From NCBI RefSeq assembly GCF_031127875.1, contig NZ_JARXIA010000026.1, positions 16,101-80,100 on the forward strand: 64,000 nucleotides of DNA, in the 5' to 3' direction. Shown piece by piece: positions 25,945-34,910 of this stretch. The position numbers and the translations under genes are program-made. The notes beneath the pieces are model-generated. The model did not search any database and had not been told where the DNA came from. It saw nothing but the letters and a program-made list of their open reading frames with translations. The stretch is from Pelagicoccus sp. SDUM812005. Its GTDB lineage: Bacteria; Verrucomicrobiota; Verrucomicrobiia; Opitutales; Opitutaceae. The stretch's first letter is position 1. Each line of letters opens with the position of its first letter.

Positions 25945-26525
25945 CCACGAAGGTGTTCTTTAACAACGCTGCGCTTGATCCCTGCTTCGCAGGGCGAGGA
26001 TCCGGTCTTCGACCGGCGAGGAATTTGTTGATGGCTTCGGTCTTTCGACTACCCGCTTCGGTTCTTGCCGACGCAGTCGGATCCTTGCCTCGCAGCGGAT
26101 CTAGCGACGCAGGAGCGATGTTAAGATTTACGATCCCGCAACGATGATGTTCTTTAACAACGCTGCACTTGATCCCTGCTTTGCAGGGCATGGATCCGGT
26201 CTTCGACCGGCGAGGAGTTTGTTGGTGGCTTCGTCTTTTCGACTACCGCTTCGGTCCTCGCCGACGCAGTCGGATCCTTGCCGCGCAGCGGGTCTAGCGA
26301 CGCAGGAGCGATGTTAAATTTACGATCCCACAACGATGATGTTCTTTAACAACGCTGCGCTTGATCCCTGCTTCGCAGAGCGAGGGTCCGGTCTTCGACC
26401 GGCGAGGAGTTTGTTGGTGGCTCCGGTCTTTCGACTACTCTCTTCGGTCCTCGCCGACGCAGTCGGATCCTTGCCGCGCAGCGGATCTAGCGACGCAGGA
26501 GCGATGTTAAGATTATTAATCCTCC
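25945..26525 (-). repeat. Tandem array of three ~193-bp hairpin-rich repeat units (array 2, opposite orientation)
   Basis: The marker ttctttaacaacgctg occurs at 25956, 26150 and 26342 (periods 194 and 192). Reverse-complemented, the unit matches the unit of array 1 at 1207-1735 in order: ttaacatcgctcc, gtcgct-ga, gatccgact-cgtcgg, gaccgaagcg-gtagtcgaaag, ccggtcg-agaccggatcctcgccctgc. The stems ccctgc/gcaggg and ccgac/gtcgg are kept while the loop bases differ (gca versus ttc), as expected for structure-conserving change. It fills most of the 800 bp between the fucosidase and sulfatase genes. Confidence 0.85.
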
Positions 26526-26629
26526 ACGAAGGTGTTTTTGATTAGGTTGCCCTTGATCTCTTCGACCAGTTCAGGACTGGGGTTATGGAAGGTTGACCGC
26601 CTATACTTCTAAGAATAAATTGATTTGGT

Positions 26630-28057
26630 ATGTATAAAATAGCTTGTTTGTTTTTGGCTGCCTTCAGCCTTTCGGTCGGCCTGCGTGCGGCCGATGAAAG
26701 GCCTAATATCATCGTCGTTTTGTGTGACGATTTAGGATACGGGGATTTGGCCAGCTACGGGCACCCGTACATAAAGACGCCGCATTTGGACCAGATGGCG
26801 GCGGAAGGGATTCGCTTCACTGACTTTTATTCCACGGCTCCGGTGTGCTCGCCTTCGCGGGTAGGCCTGCTGACGGGCCGCAGCCCCAATCGGGCGGGAG
26901 TTTACGACTGGATCCCGCCGGGACGTCCGGGAACCAAAGACCGTCGCGGGGACGTGCACATGCGCGCTTCCGAGGTAACGATTCCGCAGTTGCTCAAGAA
27001 ATCTGGATACGCGACCGCCATGGCCGGCAAGTGGCACTGCAATTCCATTTTCAACTCGCCAGCCCAGCCGCAACCGGGGGACGCCGGCTTCGACCACTGG
27101 CTCGCTACCCACAACAACGCGGCCCCTTCCCACGCCAACCCCATCAACTACGTTCGCAATGGCGAACCCGTAGGCGAGCTGGAAGGCTACAGCTGCCAGA
27201 TCGTGGTCGACGAAGGAATCGACTGGATGGAAGGGTTGCGCTCCAAGAATAGCGAGCAACCGTTTTTTCTCTTTCTCGCCTTCCATGAGCCGCACGAGCC
27301 GGTGGCGTCGCCGGAAGAGCTGACTGCGTCCTACCGCAATGTTGCCTTCTCGGAAAAGGAAGCGGAATACTTTGCCAACGTGGAAAACGTGGACCGGGCG
27401 GTGGGCCGACTGCTCGACTACCTGGAAGAATCCGGGGCGGACGAGGATACGCTGGTAATTTTCACCTCGGACAATGGTCCCGAGACCCTGAATCGCTACG
27501 AGCGCTCGTCCCGTTCCTGGGGACGCGCCGATCCGCTGCGCGGCATGAAGCTGTGGACGACGGAGGCAGGTTTCCGCGTGTCGGGTATAATGCGTTGGCC
27601 TGGGCAGATCGCAGCCGGACAAGTGTCGGACGAAGTCGTGTCGGCCCTCGATTTCCTGCCGACTTTTTGCGATCTAGCCGGTGCTGAGGTGCCAGCGGGT
27701 CTCGAGCTGGACGGAGCTAACTTTTTGCCAGCCCTGGAGGGTGAGGCGATCGAGCGCGAGAAGCCGCTGGTCTGGGCGTTCTACAATGCCTTGAACGAGC
27801 GCCAGCTCGCCATGCGTGACGGAGACTGGAAGGTGCTCGGCCGTTTGGATTTGGCCCGTACTCCAAACCTCGGCGCCCACAATATCGAGGAAGTGAAGGC
27901 GGCCCAGCTGGTCGACGTGGAAATCTACAACGTGCGCTACGACATCGGGGAAGCCCGAGATATCTCCTTCAGTCACCCGGAATTGAAAGAGCGGCTGACG
28001 CAAAAGCTGAAGACGCATTACAGCGAGCTGCTGGAAGGTTCCCACGTCTGGGAGTAG
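26630..28057 (+). CDS. S1-family (formylglycine-dependent) sulfatase
   Basis: 475 residues with signal peptide (MYKIACLFLAAFSLSVGLRAAD). The metal-binding start is RPNIIVVLCDDLGYGDLASYG. The sulfatase signature CSPSRVGLLTG has Cys73 as the residue converted to formylglycine (CxPxR). GKWHC, FFLFLAFHEPHEP and FTSDNGPETLNR (the second metal-binding DN) follow. It removes sulfate esters from carbohydrates in the periplasm. Subfamily and linkage position cannot be read safely. The maturation enzyme is not in the window. The gene stands alone after hairpin array 2 and is closed by a strong terminator at 28086-28119. Confidence 0.92.
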   Translation: MYKIACLFLAAFSLSVGLRAADERPNIIVVLCDDLGYGDLASYGHPYIKTPHLDQMAAEGIRFTDFYSTAPVCSPSRVGLLTGRSPNRAGVYDWIPPGRPGTKDRRGDVHMRASEVTIPQLLKKSGYATAMAGKWHCNSIFNSPAQPQPGDAGFDHWLATHNNAAPSHANPINYVRNGEPVGELEGYSCQIVVDEGIDWMEGLRSKNSEQPFFLFLAFHEPHEPVASPEELTASYRNVAFSEKEAEYFANVENVDRAVGRLLDYLEESGADEDTLVIFTSDNGPETLNRYERSSRSWGRADPLRGMKLWTTEAGFRVSGIMRWPGQIAAGQVSDEVVSALDFLPTFCDLAGAEVPAGLELDGANFLPALEGEAIEREKPLVWAFYNALNERQLAMRDGDWKVLGRLDLARTPNLGAHNIEEVKAAQLVDVEIYNVRYDIGEARDISFSHPELKERLTQKLKTHYSELLEGSHVWE

Positions 28058-28085
28058 GCGCCGCGATCGATTCGAAATTTGCGGA

Positions 28086-28119
28086 GACGGTTTCCTGATC
28101 GGGAAGCCGTCTTTTTTTT
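28086..28119 (+). terminator. Rho-independent terminator after the sulfatase
   Basis: Ten-pair stem gacggtttcc / ggaagccgtc (one G-T wobble) with loop tgatcg, followed by eight T. It lies 28 bp past the sulfatase stop and insulates the ton operon. Confidence 0.85.
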
Positions 28120-28135
28120 GCGGGATAAGCCACGG

Positions 28136-28147
28136 TTACCAATGTAA
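28136..28147 (+). promoter_or_regulatory. Half-conserved operator-like element before the ton operon
   Basis: ttaccaatgtaa is identical to the palindromic block at 10757-10768, but the second block (GATTCG) is missing at the expected distance. It lies 150 bp before the first gene of the ton operon. Confidence 0.35.
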
Positions 28148-28296
28148 CTTGAAGGGGGGCTTCCTAATTGTGGGGGACTGGTAATTAAGTAATTGGCCGC
28201 TGCGGCGGTTCCCCACAGAGTTATGCGAGCGTCGACCAACCGACGTTGGCGAGCGATGCCTTTTTCCACCCCCTTGGTTAACCGACCAAAGTAATT

Positions 28297-29067
28297 ATGA
28301 TGCGGCTATTTGGCCTCCGAAAATTCCTAGTCGGCTGCATGGTTGCAGCTGCGTCTGCGTTGCTGAATGCGGCCTCGGTCGATCACGTGCAGGATACGAT
28401 TGCCCAATGGGTCGATACTAAGCGCGTGATCGAGGAAACGCGTCGCGATTGGGCCGAGCAGCAACGGCTTTTGGCTCACGAGGCGAAGCTGATGCAGATG
28501 GAGCTCGAGGAACTTGAGGAGCGACGCGGCACGCTGAAGAGCGTTAACTCTCGGTCCGACGAAGCTCGTTTGGCAGCGTTGGCGGACAAGGATCGCTATT
28601 CCGATTTGCTGCGGATGGTGGAGTCGCGGTTGCTGAAACTGGAAACTCGCTTGATGGGCTTGTATTCCGCATTTCCGGATCCTTTAAAGGAGCGACTGGG
28701 CTCGGTGATTCCGGCGGAGAAGGACCGGTCTAGCTTGAACGCGAGCGCGCGATTGAGGTACCTGGTTTCGGTTCTGTCCGAGGCGGGCAAGTTCAATCGA
28801 GAGCTCACCTTCGTGAATGAGACCCGCCTGGTGGAGGGCCAGGAGCGACAGATGAAGGTTTTATATTGGGGCTTAGCGGCAGCCTATGCCATCGACTGGC
28901 AGGGCCAGTTCGCCCAGGTGGGCAAGCCGTCAGCGACGGGCTGGCGCTGGACGGACCGTTCCGACTTTTCGGAGCAGATCGCCCAGTTGATAGAGGTGCA
29001 GCAAGGCGCTGCGGACGCGGCGTTCGTGGGAGTGCCGGTGTCGATTTTGAAGGAGGTGCCGCAATGA
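28297..29067 (+). CDS. DUF3450-like periplasmic coiled-coil protein of a TonB operon
   Basis: 256 residues with signal peptide (cleavage near LNAASV). Residues ~30-110 are a long heptad coiled coil rich in E, R and L (VIEETRRDWAEQQRLLAHEAKLMQMELEELEERRG). The C-terminal part (LYWGLAAAYAIDWQGQFAQVGKPSATGWRW) is a typical DUF3450 ending. DUF3450 proteins are found with ExbB2-type proton channels in TonB operons and are thought to help couple the channel to the envelope. The stop overlaps the start of the next gene (ATGA at 29064-29067). Confidence 0.8.
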   Translation: MMRLFGLRKFLVGCMVAAASALLNAASVDHVQDTIAQWVDTKRVIEETRRDWAEQQRLLAHEAKLMQMELEELEERRGTLKSVNSRSDEARLAALADKDRYSDLLRMVESRLLKLETRLMGLYSAFPDPLKERLGSVIPAEKDRSSLNASARLRYLVSVLSEAGKFNRELTFVNETRLVEGQERQMKVLYWGLAAAYAIDWQGQFAQVGKPSATGWRWTDRSDFSEQIAQLIEVQQGAADAAFVGVPVSILKEVPQ

Positions 29068-30479
29068 TTCGGGCGTTTGCTGCGGTCGCCTGCGCAGGCC
29101 TGCTTGCTGCCGAAGGATGGGGCGAGGAGAGCCGGTTTCTAGAGGAGCAGGCTTTGCGTTTCGAGGAAAAATTGGCTGCGTCCATCGAAGAGCTGAAGCA
29201 AGTGAACGCTGAGATTTCGAAGGAAAAGGCGCCGCTTCTCGAGGCGGTTTCCGTCGATCGTTTGCAGGTGGCGCGCCTCAGGAATGAGATCGAGACTGCC
29301 TTGCTCTCGAAATCCGGCTTGCAAAGCGAGCTAAAGGAATTGCGTGAGGATGTGGACGAGAGAGCGCAGCATCTGAACTATGTGGATTCGATGTTGAACG
29401 AGTTTATCGGCGACTTCGAAGTGGGGATCCATGCCAGCGAGGAGCAGCTCTATGGAGATGGTTTTCGGGAGTTTCGCATGGGCGTGGGGTCGGAGCTAGC
29501 GCCTGCCAGCGCCGAGAAGATTACGGCTCAATTCGATTTGCTCGACAAGGCGACCGAGCGCTTGGAGCAGCTTTTGGGGGGAGCTCAGTTTTCGGGCAAG
29601 GCTGTTGCCAAGGACGGAACCTTGCTCGAAGGAGATTACCTTTTGTATGGGCCGTCGGTGTTTTTTATGAGCGGCGATGCAGCTCAAATCGGTTTGGCTG
29701 TGGCCGAGACGAACCTGTCGGAGCCGGTACTTTTGGATACGCCTGGCTTGGAGCCGGAAAGCTTCGCCAAAGCCCTGGGCGGCGGCGAAGGGGTGATGGC
29801 CTTGGACGCGAGCTTGGGCAAGGCGGCTGGTCTCCAGAGCGCCCGTTGGTCGATTCGCGAGCACGTGCAAAAGGGCGGGTACGTCGGTTATGCGATCATC
29901 GCGTTCGCGGGTCTGTCGCTTGTCGTTGCGTTGCTGAAGTTCCTGCAATTTGCCAGCCGACGCCGTTCGCCGAACGAGCAAGCGAACCAGATTCTGGACT
30001 TGCTGACGAAGGGGGAGGGTGATGCGGCCTTGGAAAAATCGAGTCAGCTGGGCGCTCCCTACGGCGAGATCGTGCGGCTCGCCTTGCAGAATCGGGATGA
30101 GGAGGACGAGGTCTTGGACGAGGTCGTTCTCGGTGTTTTGCAGAAGGAGAAGACGCGGCTGGAGCGCAAGCTTCCCTTGCTGGCTTTGATCGCCGCGACC
30201 ACGCCGCTTATGGGCTTGCTGGGAACGGTGGTAGGCATGATCAAGACCTTCGCGCTGATCACGGTCTTTGGCTCGGGGGAAGCGAAGTCGCTTTCGTCCG
30301 GCATTTCGGAGGCGTTGGTGACGACCGAGTTTGGCTTGTTGGTTGCGATTCCGACCTTGTTGCTGCACGGCTTGCTGAATCGACTTGCGAAAGAGCGGGT
30401 CGCGGAGCTGGAAGAGTTTGCGGCCGATTTTGTAGTGGGCCTGAGGAAGGCGAAGAAGCGAAAGGATCGCTGTGCTTGA
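29064..30479 (+). CDS. exbB: ExbB/TolQ-type proton channel with long periplasmic coiled-coil N-terminus
   Basis: Start set at ATG 29064, preceded by aaggagg at ideal spacing and overlapping the DUF3450 stop; the longer frame from 28866 runs inside the previous gene. 471 residues: signal peptide, then coiled coil to ~130 and a globular periplasmic part. Three membrane spans follow: VGYAIIAFAGLSLVVALLKF, LALIAATTPLMGLLGTVVGMIKTF, and ALVTTEFGLLVAIPTLLLHG. The last two carry the MotA/TolQ/ExbB signature. This is the large ExbB form of DUF3450-linked systems. It forms the proton-driven motor with ExbD that energises TonB. Confidence 0.88.
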   Translation: MIRAFAAVACAGLLAAEGWGEESRFLEEQALRFEEKLAASIEELKQVNAEISKEKAPLLEAVSVDRLQVARLRNEIETALLSKSGLQSELKELREDVDERAQHLNYVDSMLNEFIGDFEVGIHASEEQLYGDGFREFRMGVGSELAPASAEKITAQFDLLDKATERLEQLLGGAQFSGKAVAKDGTLLEGDYLLYGPSVFFMSGDAAQIGLAVAETNLSEPVLLDTPGLEPESFAKALGGGEGVMALDASLGKAAGLQSARWSIREHVQKGGYVGYAIIAFAGLSLVVALLKFLQFASRRRSPNEQANQILDLLTKGEGDAALEKSSQLGAPYGEIVRLALQNRDEEDEVLDEVVLGVLQKEKTRLERKLPLLALIAATTPLMGLLGTVVGMIKTFALITVFGSGEAKSLSSGISEALVTTEFGLLVAIPTLLLHGLLNRLAKERVAELEEFAADFVVGLRKAKKRKDRCA

Positions 30480-31071
30480 TGGGGCGATAGCGTTATACTG
30501 GAAGCTGTTTAGCGATGGAGGTTTGATCATCGTGGCTATCGCTTTGCTGTCGGTGCATATCTACGGGACCGCGTTTCGCTCCCTCCTGCTAGTGGGGCGG
30601 GTGGCGGCACCGTACCGGAGTTTGGATGAATGGGTGAGTGGTGGCGGCTGGAGGATGCGTGTACCAGACCCTTGGGTACGGATCGTAGGTTACGCGAATC
30701 GGCCGGATTTAGATGCGGAGGAGGTACGTTCGCTCTTCAAACGAGCGGTGCAGCGCTTTACGCTGAAGGCCCAGTCCGATTTGTTTCGCTTAAAGATCGG
30801 GGTCGCTGCGGCCCCGTTGTTGGGTCTGCTCGGGACCATTATCGGAATGATCGACACCTTCGAGGGTATCTCCGATACAGGAGGGGACACTTCCGTGATG
30901 GTGGCAGGCGGGATTTCGAAGGCGCTGGTTACGACGAACGCTGGTTTGGTCGTCGCCTTGCCGGCCTTGTTTCTCGGTTTTTTGATTCGTCGCAAGCTGC
31001 GGCAAGCGCGACTGGTCGCCAACGCGCTGGAGGTCGCGGTGGTCAAGGAAAAGGAGCTTGCTGCTGCATGA
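30472..31071 (+). CDS. exbB: Second ExbB/TolQ-type proton channel subunit
   Basis: 199 residues with GTG start at 30472, overlapping the previous stop by eight bases; no better in-frame start is seen. The three membrane spans of a standard ExbB are visible: [45 protein letters not shown], and [27 protein letters not shown]. Without the long periplasmic N-terminus, it matches the short ExbB2 of paired-ExbB systems. It works in the inner membrane with ExbD and TonB. The ATG of exbD overlaps its stop (ATGA at 31068-31071). Confidence 0.88.
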   Translation: MLDGAIALYWKLFSDGGLIIVAIALLSVHIYGTAFRSLLLVGRVAAPYRSLDEWVSGGGWRMRVPDPWVRIVGYANRPDLDAEEVRSLFKRAVQRFTLKAQSDLFRLKIGVAAAPLLGLLGTIIGMIDTFEGISDTGGDTSVMVAGGISKALVTTNAGLVVALPALFLGFLIRRKLRQARLVANALEVAVVKEKELAAA

Positions 31072-31475
31072 TTCGCAAAAAGATAGTCGAGCAGTCTGCA
31101 GCAGACGAGCAAGCGGAGATCAACCTTTCGCCGCTGATCGACTGCGTATTCATTTTGTTGATATTCTATATCGTGACGACCGTCTTCATCGACGAAACCG
31201 GCGTCGATGTAAACAAACCGGAAGCTGCGTCGTCCAGTCCCCTCGACAAGCAAAGCATGTTGATCGCGATCACCGAAGACAATCGCGTCTTCTACGCGGG
31301 CAAGGAGATCGGCGTGTCGGGAGTAGGTCCGATGGTGAAACGTCAACTGGCGAGAGAGTCGATTCCGGTTATCATCCAGGCGGACAAGAAGGCGGATCAC
31401 GGGGTGTTCTCGGCAGTGTACGGAGAAGCGGAGGCGGCGGGCGCCGAGAAGGTTAATTTTTCGACGCTTGATTGA
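31068..31475 (+). CDS. exbD: ExbD/TolR-type biopolymer transport protein
   Basis: Start at ATG 31068, preceded by aaggag and overlapping the ExbB2 stop; the frame from 30630 is a read-through artefact. 135 residues. Short cytoplasmic N-terminus, then the single span [23 protein letters not shown] with the essential membrane Asp25. The periplasmic domain follows ([54 protein letters not shown]), typical of ExbD. It couples proton flow through ExbB to TonB movement. Confidence 0.92.
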   Translation: MIRKKIVEQSAADEQAEINLSPLIDCVFILLIFYIVTTVFIDETGVDVNKPEAASSSPLDKQSMLIAITEDNRVFYAGKEIGVSGVGPMVKRQLARESIPVIIQADKKADHGVFSAVYGEAEAAGAEKVNFSTLD

Positions 31476-31478
31476 AGG

Positions 31479-32171
31479 ATGGCGATGGGCAGCGAACAGT
31501 TATACGCGTATCCAGATTCGCTGAGCAGGTTGATCCCGTGGGGCGGCAGCCTGCTGATGTCGGGCCTTCTGCTCTATTTGGTCGCGCTTAGCGGAAAGCC
31601 GACGAGCCAGCCCGAGCTCGAGCGCCAGCTGCAGATCGCGGAAGCGATCGTCTTGCCGCCGCCGCCAGATATTCGCGAGGAGCCGCCAACGGTGGAGACT
31701 CCTCCTCCCCCTCCGCAGGCTTTCGATTTCAAGGCGTTTCGCTCGCAGGAGGCAGTGGCCTTGATGGATGTGAAGATCGAGCCGGAAAAAGATAAGGACG
31801 TATTAAGGCAGTTCGATGTGCGGCTTAACTCTGAATCGGTGACTATGGAGGCGGTGAAGGAGAGTTACGTATACGAGCGAAAGGAAGTGGATATTATACC
31901 TGAGGTCGTGCACCGAGTCATGCCAGAGGTGAGGACGAACGAGAAAGGTGGCAAGGTGCGGATCCGTCTGATGTTCGCGGTGGACGAGAAGGGGAAAGTG
32001 GGGCAACGCTACGTGCTCGAGTGCACCCATCCGGAAGTGAATGAACAGGTTTTGAAGTCCTTAGATTCTTGGGTGTTCTTCCCCGCCCGCAAGGGCAAGC
32101 GAGTCGTCCGCTGCTGGGTGAGGCAAACGATTGTGATTAACCTAGGCAGCGGTAGCCCTCTAAGCTTTTAG
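31479..32171 (+). CDS. tonB: TonB energy-transducing protein
   Basis: 230 residues. N-terminal membrane span ~20-38 (LIPWGGSLLMSGLLLYLVAL), proline-rich spacer ~54-80 (PPPPDIREEPP, PPPPPQ), and C-terminal TonB domain ~150-220 (RVMPEVRTNEKGGKVRIRLMFAVDEKGKVG, LKSLDSWVFFPARKGKRVVRCWVRQTIVI). The gene begins 3 bp after exbD. It spans the periplasm to reach receptor TonB boxes such as that of the 16843-19608 receptor. Confidence 0.9.
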   Translation: MAMGSEQLYAYPDSLSRLIPWGGSLLMSGLLLYLVALSGKPTSQPELERQLQIAEAIVLPPPPDIREEPPTVETPPPPPQAFDFKAFRSQEAVALMDVKIEPEKDKDVLRQFDVRLNSESVTMEAVKESYVYERKEVDIIPEVVHRVMPEVRTNEKGGKVRIRLMFAVDEKGKVGQRYVLECTHPEVNEQVLKSLDSWVFFPARKGKRVVRCWVRQTIVINLGSGSPLSF

Positions 32172-32173
32172 AG

Positions 32174-33589
32174 ATGGAATACGGACTGAAGTTGTTTTTG
32201 CCCTTTCTCCTTCTGCTCCTGGCCTCAGGTGTCGAAGCGGAGGATTGGAACTTGAAGGGAATCGAGGTTGGCAAGCCGATTAGCAGGGAAGAGTTTGAGG
32301 CTCGGGTAAAGGGGAGTTTTGGTTTTTTGTCGGAGCGAGAGCCGAAACTCAATATGGCCGAATATGCTATCTTGGAAAAGTTCGTACCCTTTTTGGAAGA
32401 TGATCCGGACTTTGCTCTGGAAATGATCGAGGGACTGACCGAGAACAACAAGGACTTGTCCGCATCCTTTGATTACATGCTGGGGAATATGTATGCACAG
32501 CATGACCGTATTGAAAAGGCGGAGACAGCCTTCAAAAACGCGATCGGCAAGTATCCGGACTACTTGCGAGCGTGGCGGGCGATCGGTATGCTATACCTGC
32601 ATGGCGATAGTTTAGACAATGCCTTGGACGCTTTGACGAGGAGTATCCAATTGGGCGATACTGATCCTTATACCTTCGGTCAGATAGGCTACTGCTTTTA
32701 CCAAAAAAAGGAGTATCTCTCGTCCTTATCGGCTTACACACAGGCGATTCTCTACGAGCCGGGCAATATTCGGTGGATGCGTGGAAAGATCGCCTCCCTA
32801 AGGGCTTTGCAGGATTTTCGGCAGGCGAGCGTCCTACTGCAGGAGTTGGTCCGCAAGCGCCCGGACGAGGCCGCGTATTGGATGGAACTGGCGAATTGTT
32901 GGATTCGTTTGAAGGAACCGAGGAACGCGATCGCATGCCTAGAGTTTCTTCGAGGCGCCAGGCTGGGGAGCGAGGCTAGCTTAGCTATGCTGGGGACGCT
33001 TTACGTCAACGAGTCCTTGCCTTCGCTTGCTCGAGGCGTGTACGAGGAAATGATCGCTCAGGGGTACGGGGTGAGTGGGGCTTCCTTGCTTCGCTGCGCT
33101 CGCCTGCTGCACGGAAATGGGAGAATGGCAGAAGCGGACGAACTAGTTTCGACCTTCCTAGAGCAAGAGTCGGAACCAAGCGTCGAGGAGCGTAATGCGG
33201 TGTTGCTCTATCGGGCGGGAGTTGCTGAAGCGGCGGGGGAGTTGCATGACGCGACGCTTTTGGTGAAAGAGGTTTTGAACGTGTCGCCAAATGATGGCGA
33301 AGCGACCATCTTGTTGGGGCGTTTGCAGTACCGCAACGGTGACGCTGTAGGGGCGTTGTTGTCTTTGGAAAGAGCGGGACGTAGCCCCCTGTTTGCCGCT
33401 GAATCGCTTGTTTTGCAGGCCCAGATCAGGGTAGACCAGAAAAATTTTTCCGCAGCGTTGGAAGCGCTCGAGTCGGCTCTCGCATTGGGAGAGAACGATT
33501 GGGTTCGGGACTACTACTCCCGCATCGCTCAACTGGCTAAACGAAGCGAATTGGAGCGTATCGTTTATTCGAGCTTACTGGAAGATTAA
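32174..33589 (+). CDS. Secreted tetratricopeptide-repeat protein of the ton operon
   Basis: 471 residues with signal peptide (MEYGLKLFLPFLLLLLASGVEA). About ten TPR units are visible, for example MLGNMYAQHDRIEKAETAFKNAIGKYP, RAIGMLYLHGDSLDNALDALTRSIQLG, QIGYCFYQKKEYLSSLSAYTQAILYEP, LQELVRKRPDEAAYWMELANCWIRLKEPRNAIACLEFL and LLGRLQYRNGDAVGALLSLERA. TPR proteins accompany DUF3450/ExbB2/TonB sets and probably scaffold the complex in the periplasm. Begins 2 bp after tonB. Its exact partner is unknown. Confidence 0.85.
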   Translation: MEYGLKLFLPFLLLLLASGVEAEDWNLKGIEVGKPISREEFEARVKGSFGFLSEREPKLNMAEYAILEKFVPFLEDDPDFALEMIEGLTENNKDLSASFDYMLGNMYAQHDRIEKAETAFKNAIGKYPDYLRAWRAIGMLYLHGDSLDNALDALTRSIQLGDTDPYTFGQIGYCFYQKKEYLSSLSAYTQAILYEPGNIRWMRGKIASLRALQDFRQASVLLQELVRKRPDEAAYWMELANCWIRLKEPRNAIACLEFLRGARLGSEASLAMLGTLYVNESLPSLARGVYEEMIAQGYGVSGASLLRCARLLHGNGRMAEADELVSTFLEQESEPSVEERNAVLLYRAGVAEAAGELHDATLLVKEVLNVSPNDGEATILLGRLQYRNGDAVGALLSLERAGRSPLFAAESLVLQAQIRVDQKNFSAALEALESALALGENDWVRDYYSRIAQLAKRSELERIVYSSLLED

Positions 33590-33602
33590 GGAAAGGACTG
33601 AT

Positions 33603-34499
33603 ATGAAAATGGTTAAATTGGGGGTGTTTCTTGTCGTTTTAGGTGGTTATCTATCGTATGTGCAAGGGCAGGATGACGATAATTTTGCAGCGGATCCAAA
33701 TTCCGAAAGCGGTCATTACGTTTTTCTAGGCGCTAAGCTCTTGGTGAGGCACAAGGACGAAATTTGTCCTGTAGTATCAGTGAAGGAAGGTAACCTGTAT
33801 TTGGATACAACGAACGGTTTAAAGCGAGCGAAGCAAACTGAACAATGTCTCGTCGAAGCGGTAGTGGGAATCTCGGACGAGTTCGTAAAGGTTGACGATG
33901 TTGAAATCGACTACTCGTACGGAAAGAAATTGGAGAAAGAGGATTTCCTGCTGAAGGAGGCGGAACGACGGAAGCGCGAAGTCGAATTTCAGATCTTCAC
34001 TGGTGAATTAGATGGAGGCGATGATGACGCGGAGGGGAATGCTGGTACCATTGATCCCTTTAGCGAGGCGGCGGAGGCAACGCAGGAAGCCGAGGATTAC
34101 GAGGAGGAGATTGAACAGATGGTTATAGATGACGAGTTCGACTTGGAGGGAGCGTTCGACACACTATACGTGAAGTTGCAACTTACCCCAAACGTTGATC
34201 TGGATGAAGTTATTTGTGCTGTTGTAGTAAACTACGTGAAGAACGACGCTTATTCCCGCTTCAAGAACGAGCGGGGCTCTGCCGTGCGCATCCATATGCT
34301 CAGTAACCTGATGGGACAGGTTCCCAACGAAATTTCGTTTCGGAAGGCATTGGGAACTGGCGCCTACCAGAAGGATTCTGCGGAAATCGAGTTCTATTTC
34401 TTCGATCGTGATGGGAAGCCGATTGCGTCGAATCAGGCTCGTGGCTTGAAGATGCTGACTTGGTTCCAGCTCGAGCGCTTGCAAGGATCCGAGTCCTGA
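33603..34499 (+). CDS. Acidic secreted protein of unknown function at the end of the ton operon
   Basis: 298 residues. Signal peptide ends about residue 22 (SYVQGQ). The N-terminal domain (GHYVFLGAKLLVRHKDEICPVVSVKEGNLYLDTT) is beta-rich, with two Cys (DEICPV, TEQCLV). A central acidic linker ~135-182 is dense in D and E (GGDDDAEGNAG, EAEDYEEEIEQMVIDDEF). The C-terminal domain contains LQLTPNVDLDEVICAVVVNYVKND and YFFDRDGKPIASNQARG. I recognise no family. Co-transcription with ton genes (14 bp gap) suggests a periplasmic or surface accessory, but this is inference. Confidence 0.7.
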   Translation: MKMVKLGVFLVVLGGYLSYVQGQDDDNFAADPNSESGHYVFLGAKLLVRHKDEICPVVSVKEGNLYLDTTNGLKRAKQTEQCLVEAVVGISDEFVKVDDVEIDYSYGKKLEKEDFLLKEAERRKREVEFQIFTGELDGGDDDAEGNAGTIDPFSEAAEATQEAEDYEEEIEQMVIDDEFDLEGAFDTLYVKLQLTPNVDLDEVICAVVVNYVKNDAYSRFKNERGSAVRIHMLSNLMGQVPNEISFRKALGTGAYQKDSAEIEFYFFDRDGKPIASNQARGLKMLTWFQLERLQGSES

Positions 34500-34585
34500 C
34501 GCCGGGCCGGAGGCGTGAAGGTTTTTGTGTTTTCTTTTGGCTAGGGTCTTTACCTGGTCGTGAATATTTCTGCGAGGGTGTCGAA

Positions 34586-34613
34586 GGCGCTTCAGTGGTA
34601 TTGCTGAAGCGCC
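34586..34613 (+). terminator. Stem-loop after the ton operon
   Basis: Perfect ten-pair stem ggcgcttcag / ctgaagcgcc with loop tggtattg, followed by tcttcgtt. Only a weak T tract, but its strength and position 87 bp past the last stop support termination. Confidence 0.6.
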
Positions 34614-34667
34614 TCTTCGTTGGCTACGGAAGGGGCGATTGCCTGCCTCGGCTACGGGGAGATTTGT

Positions 34668-34693
34668 TTACAGTGTAAGCGTCTCCTGAATCG
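34668..34693 (+). promoter_or_regulatory. Conserved operator-like element, copy 3
   Basis: ttacagtgtaa at 34668-34678 is a perfect 11-bp palindrome; nine bases later comes gaatcg (34688-34693). It lies 218 bp before the 1914-residue protein gene. Between it and the ATG lies ggatacaagac (34785-34795), shared with the TonB receptor promoter. Confidence 0.55.
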
Positions 34694-34910
34694 TGTTGAG
34701 GGCGGTTTTCTCAATCACTGGGACATTCCCCATACCTCGAGTATCGCCCGCTTCGGCCCTTATGTCACATGTGTCTGTAAATTTGGATACAAGACCTAGC
34801 TGGGCTGCGCTTTGAGTTCTCCGGTAATGGGGGACCTACCCTATGAAACGCCAATATGGAGCCAGCGAATCTATCGATAAGGATTCCCAGGCTCTGGACA
34901 GAAAGAATCA

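Noticed and set aside
25833..26545. Short frames across the second repeat array
   Set aside because: They are repeats of the non-coding unit; periods of 194 and 192 bp break the frame, and no protein feature is visible.
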